From an uncultured Butyricicoccus sp. (GTDB lineage Bacteria; Bacillota; Clostridia; Oscillospirales; Butyricicoccaceae), in assembly GCA_947575935.1 (NCBI GenBank), contig CANPPM010000109.1, positions 1-8,915 of the forward strand: a stretch of DNA of 8,915 nucleotides, read 5' to 3'. Below are positions 6,112 through 8,915 of this stretch, piece by piece. Both the position numbers and the translations under genes were made by a program. The first letter of the stretch is position 1. Each line of letters begins with the position of its first letter. The notes beneath the pieces were generated by a model, which worked only from the letters and a program-made list of their open reading frames with translations, did no database searches and had not been told where the DNA came from.

Positions 6112-7929
6112 ATGTCAGATAAAGTACTTGTTGTCGATGATGAAGCCGAGATTGCAGATTTGATTGCATTATATCTTAATAATGAAAACTATACCGTTTT
6201 CAAATTTTATTCTGCAAAGGCCGCCCTTGAATGTATCAATCGCACCCAGATTGATCTTGCTATTTTGGATATCATGCTGCCGGATATGGACGGATTTACT
6301 CTGTGTCAAAAAATCAGGGAAAACCACACCTACCCCATTATCATGCTAACAGCCAAAGATGGAGAAATGGACAAAATCAATGGGCTTGCCCTCGGCGCGG
6401 ATGATTATGTCACCAAGCCTTTTCGCCCTCTTGAATTGATTGCGAGAGTAAAATCCCAGCTGCGCCGCTATAAGCGATATACTCCGGCACAACCCCAAGC
6501 AGAAGAAAAAAACGTGATTTCCCACTCAGATTTGGAGATGGACATAACAGCGCACAAGTGCATGGTGGCAGGGACGCCGATTACACTGACACCCACAGAA
6601 TTTTCTATTCTGCGCATTCTTTTAGAGAATAAAGGGAAGGTCGTCAGCGCTGAAGCATTATTCCATCAGATTTGGCAGGATGAATACTACACCAAGTCGA
6701 GCAACACGATAACCGCACACATTCGGCACCTGCGGGAAAAACTGAACGACACGTTGACTAAGCCCAAGTACATCAAAACGGTATGGGGGGAGGCTATAAA
6801 ATTGAAGCGCAGTAAAAAGGATGCGTTTTCTGCATTTCAGGCCAAAATCATGTGGCGTTTCTGCGGCAATGCCCTGTTATCCGTCCTTATCGTGATGGGC
6901 TTGTACCTGTTTCTGTGGAAGCAACGGTTAGGAGATATCATTGTCGGCCTATTGGAGCATTTTTTGAATCTCAAGCATGAAGCGGCTTTTATGATATATC
7001 ATGCGTATTTTCGTGGATATAAAGAGATTTTCTTTGTTGCGGCAATCATACTTGTCTTCCTTGCCTTGTTCTGGCGGCTGTTCCAATGGATGCGTAAATA
7101 TTTCAAGGAAATCCACCAAGGGATTGACAGACTTCTTACGGATGATGGAGCGCAAATCCAACTGTCGCCAGAAATGCTGCCATTTGAACGCAAGCTAAAC
7201 GCAGTAAAACAAACACTGGGACAACGCAAAGCGGAAACCGCTCTTGCGGAGCGGCGGAAAGATGAATTGGTGATGTACCTTGCCCACGATATTCGGACCC
7301 CTCTTACCTCGGTAATCGGTTACCTAAATTTGCTGGAGGAAGCGCCGAATATGCCGGTTGACCAGCGGGCCAAGAATTTGCATATCGCATTGGAAAAGGC
7401 GTATCGGTTGGAAGAAATGATAAATGAATTTTTTGAAATTACCCGATATAATTCCCAGCAAATCAAATTGGCAAAGAAGCCGGTTGACCTCTGCTTTCTG
7501 CTTGTGCAGCTCTCTGACGAATTCTCCCCAGCCCTTTCCCAACATGATAACTCCATCCTCCTGGATGTTGCTGAAAACCTGACTGTATGCGGCGATGCAG
7601 ATAAATTGGCACGGGTATTCAGCAATATTCTTAAAAATGCGGCGGCATATAGTTATCCAGAAACAGAAATCAAAATTACTGCTGAAAAGTTGCACGACCT
7701 AATCAATATCTCGTTTCAAAACAAAGGGGATGCTATTCCCACTGAAAAGCTGCCGGCGCTGTTCGATAAGTTTTACCGTTTGGATGAAGCCCGCATATCC
7801 GATACTGGCGGCGCCGGCCTGGGGCTTGCGATTGCGAAAGAAATTATCCTTTTACATGGCGGAAACATCCAGGCATCCAGTGAAAATGATACCGTTACCT
7901 TCACAGTCGAGCTGCCCGCGGCAAATTAA
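6112..7929 (+). CDS. VanR-like response regulator fused in frame to VanS-like histidine kinase
   Basis: This one 605-residue frame holds two normally separate proteins. Residues 1-226 are a full OmpR/PhoB-type regulator close to VanA-type VanR: receiver with D9-D10, phospho-acceptor D53 and K102, then a winged-helix DNA-binding domain (about 133-226) ending KYIKTVWG. Residues 231-605 are a full VanS-like kinase: membrane segments at about 253-269 and 306-321 with a short outer loop, H-box histidine H392 (AHDIRTPLTS), N-box NILKN (505-509), F-box FDKFYRLD (551-558) and G-box TGGAGLGLA (565-573). VanS senses cell-wall-targeting glycopeptides and phosphorylates VanR, which activates resistance genes. 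In VanA-type systems these are two overlapping genes. Here the join falls in a G6 tract (6785-6790): one extra base would end VanR at TAA 6813-6815. The start has AAAGGAG at 6096-6102. The lower GC content than the genes to the left suggests acquisition. The join could be a real fusion, a frameshift site or a sequencing indel. Confidence 0.9.
   Translation: MSDKVLVVDDEAEIADLIALYLNNENYTVFKFYSAKAALECINRTQIDLAILDIMLPDMDGFTLCQKIRENHTYPIIMLTAKDGEMDKINGLALGADDYVTKPFRPLELIARVKSQLRRYKRYTPAQPQAEEKNVISHSDLEMDITAHKCMVAGTPITLTPTEFSILRILLENKGKVVSAEALFHQIWQDEYYTKSSNTITAHIRHLREKLNDTLTKPKYIKTVWGEAIKLKRSKKDAFSAFQAKIMWRFCGNALLSVLIVMGLYLFLWKQRLGDIIVGLLEHFLNLKHEAAFMIYHAYFRGYKEIFFVAAIILVFLALFWRLFQWMRKYFKEIHQGIDRLLTDDGAQIQLSPEMLPFERKLNAVKQTLGQRKAETALAERRKDELVMYLAHDIRTPLTSVIGYLNLLEEAPNMPVDQRAKNLHIALEKAYRLEEMINEFFEITRYNSQQIKLAKKPVDLCFLLVQLSDEFSPALSQHDNSILLDVAENLTVCGDADKLARVFSNILKNAAAYSYPETEIKITAEKLHDLINISFQNKGDAIPTEKLPALFDKFYRLDEARISDTGGAGLGLAIAKEIILLHGGNIQASSENDTVTFTVELPAAN
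6789..6804 (+). promoter_or_regulatory. Internal ribosome binding site and TTG start for a separate kinase
   Basis: GGAGG (6789-6793) is followed after exactly 8 bases by an in-frame TTG (6802-6804). This is a near-ideal initiation signal inside the fused frame, at the place where VanS begins in VanA-type operons. Initiation here would yield a free 375-residue kinase, close to the length of VanS from VanA. It implies the ancestor was an overlapping gene pair, and that free kinase may still be made. Confidence 0.6.
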
Positions 7930-7947
7930 GAAAACAACCATCTGAAA

Positions 7948-8021
7948 TTAAGATTTTATTAGGAATTCAGCGATTTAATCTTAAAACCTGTAGTTCTCTT
8001 ATCCAGTAAGATAGTTACTGG
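7948..8021. promoter_or_regulatory. Dyad-rich intergenic region before the broken vanY-like gene
   Basis: Two inverted repeats occupy the 137-base gap. TTAAGATT (7948-7955) and AATCTTAA (7977-7984) are 21 bases apart. CCAGTAA (8003-8009) and TTACTGG (8015-8021) form a perfect 7-bp hairpin with a 5-base loop. TTAGGAA at 7959-7965, inside the first dyad, repeats the core of the VanR-like site at 6012, but the full 12-bp match is poor (8 of 12). No convincing -10/-35 pair is visible; TAAGAT at 8007-8012 lacks a partner. A VanR-controlled promoter is possible, not shown. Confidence 0.35.
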
Positions 8022-8066
8022 CAAGCGTGCTATGGGTTTTTCTTATTCTCAGAAAGGAGTTGCAGC

Positions 8067-8764
8067 ATGGAAGAACGAACAGTTCGGCACAAAGGCAAAC
8101 GGAGACGGCGCAGAAAACGGTATAGGGGGCGCATTGGAAGTATACTCCTGATTTTGTCCCTTGCAATCGCATTCATTGGGGCTGCGCAGGGAATACTGCA
8201 AAAAACTGCTCTTCCAAGTCCCATTGAGATCGGCCACCCTCCCGCGAATGCTCTGTCAGGAATCCAGCAGCCTCCTGCTACCGCAGATACAGACTGGCGC
8301 CTAACGCTGGTGAACAGATGGAACCCCATCCCTGAAAATTACGAGGGGAATTTAGTGGAAATAGCGGGTGGCGAGCAAGTAGACGAACGAATTTATGAGC
8401 CGCTTATGAAAATGCTGGAAGCCGCCAAAGAGGGAAACCGGGATCAACTTCCGCTTGTCGTATCCGGTTATCGGACACAAGAGATAGCGAGCATCAACTC
8501 GGCTTTGCGATCGACATTAACGGAGCAACTTATGACGTTTACCTTTGGCTGCAGGAAAACAGCTATAAGTACGGCTTCATCTTCCGATACCCCGGCAATA
8601 AAACAGAACGCACCGGCACAGCAGAGGAAGTTTGGCATTACCGTTATGTAGGTGTTGAAGCCGCTACGGAAATCTACGAACGAGGCATTTGTCTGGAAGA
8701 ATATCTCGAAAATTTAGATCAGCAAAATTCGGCCCGCAAAGAAAATAAGCACGAGCGGCCCTGA
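8067..8764 (+). pseudogene. Broken VanY-type D,D-carboxypeptidase gene
   Basis: VanY enzymes are membrane-anchored zinc peptidases (M15B) that remove the terminal D-Ala from peptidoglycan precursors, lowering vancomycin binding. The first part (8067 to about 8484) has AAAGGAG and ATG 8067, a basic N-terminus, a membrane anchor at about residues 24-42, then LVNRWNPIP (81-89) and VVSGYRTQE (131-139), resembling VanYB. The rest of the family match lies in another frame from 8486 to TGA 8762-8764. It has SEHQLGFAID (zinc His and Asp), NSYKYGFIFRYP, EEVWHYRYVG (catalytic Glu and zinc His) and GICLEEYLE. About 36 residues expected between SGYRT and SEHQLG are missing, so a deletion not divisible by three broke the gene. 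The unrepaired frame ends at 8651 without catalytic residues. The two parts plus the missing segment total about 267 aa, near VanYB length. It directly follows the VanR-VanS fusion, as vanY does in VanB-type operons. Confidence 0.88.
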
Positions 8765-8915
8765 GCGCAAATGGAGTGGACAGCCGCGCTTCCTTTTGCA
8801 TGCATGAATTTGAAAAAGCTTGCTCAAGACCGACGGAAACAACCAAAGCCCTCGCTTTATTTTCTCGTCCTGTCCCATTCCTTTCCTATCCTGTTCCACA
8901 ATGAAAGCCGCCCGC

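Noticed and set aside
8480..8490. Programmed frameshift that would rescue the VanY-like protein
   Set aside because: No slippery heptamer is present at the frame change, and a frameshift could not restore the roughly 36 missing residues.
8845..8858. AAAGC-CCTC-GCTTT hairpin after the vanY remnant
   Set aside because: It is a 5-bp stem with a short, interrupted T run; this is likely chance in a low-complexity stretch.
8664..8899. Minus-strand open frames near the right edge
   Set aside because: They lie antisense to the clearly VanY-like coding sequence or lack ribosome sites; no family features were seen.

Overview
This window looks like a chromosomal stretch from a Gram-positive anaerobe of the class Clostridia, most likely a gut Oscillospiraceae/Ruminococcaceae-type organism. 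The evidence is strong GGAGG-type ribosome binding sites, sigma-A style promoters, a cobalamin methionine synthase with a separately encoded reactivation protein, and a VanA-like regulatory system. No species can be assigned from sequence alone. The left two thirds is GC-rich (about 60% where lines were counted by hand). From about 5.9 kb rightward it is clearly AT-richer, which suggests separate ancestry.

Region 1 (1-3224, minus strand) is a methionine module read right to left from one promoter. It holds a 218-aa MetH reactivation protein, a 782-aa MetH that lacks that domain, and the first 53 codons of a homocysteine methyltransferase/methylenetetrahydrofolate reductase-type protein. Together they would make methyl-THF, pass its methyl group through cobalamin to homocysteine, and repair oxidised cobalamin.

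Region 2 (3289-5786) holds a YbaK-like aminoacyl-tRNA deacylase gene and a CaCA-family cation antiporter, both on the plus strand. A ProX-type prolyl-tRNA editing gene converges on them from the minus strand. Each has a recognisable promoter. A strong terminator follows the YbaK gene, and a long three-stage hairpin sits just upstream of the ProX promoter.

Region 3 (5787-8915) begins with a gene-poor leader carrying two candidate promoters, a 12-bp palindrome and a VanR-box-like site. Next comes one continuous 605-codon reading frame joining a complete VanR-like response regulator to a complete VanS-like histidine kinase. The junction is a G6 tract where one missing base would explain the fusion of two overlapping genes. 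Behind it lies a broken VanY-type D,D-carboxypeptidase gene: its membrane anchor and its zinc-binding catalytic half are in different frames, and about 36 codons are missing. The vanR-vanS-vanY order recalls VanB/VanD-type glycopeptide-resistance operons, but no vanH, ligase or vanX is visible. The last 150 bases show no gene that I can support.
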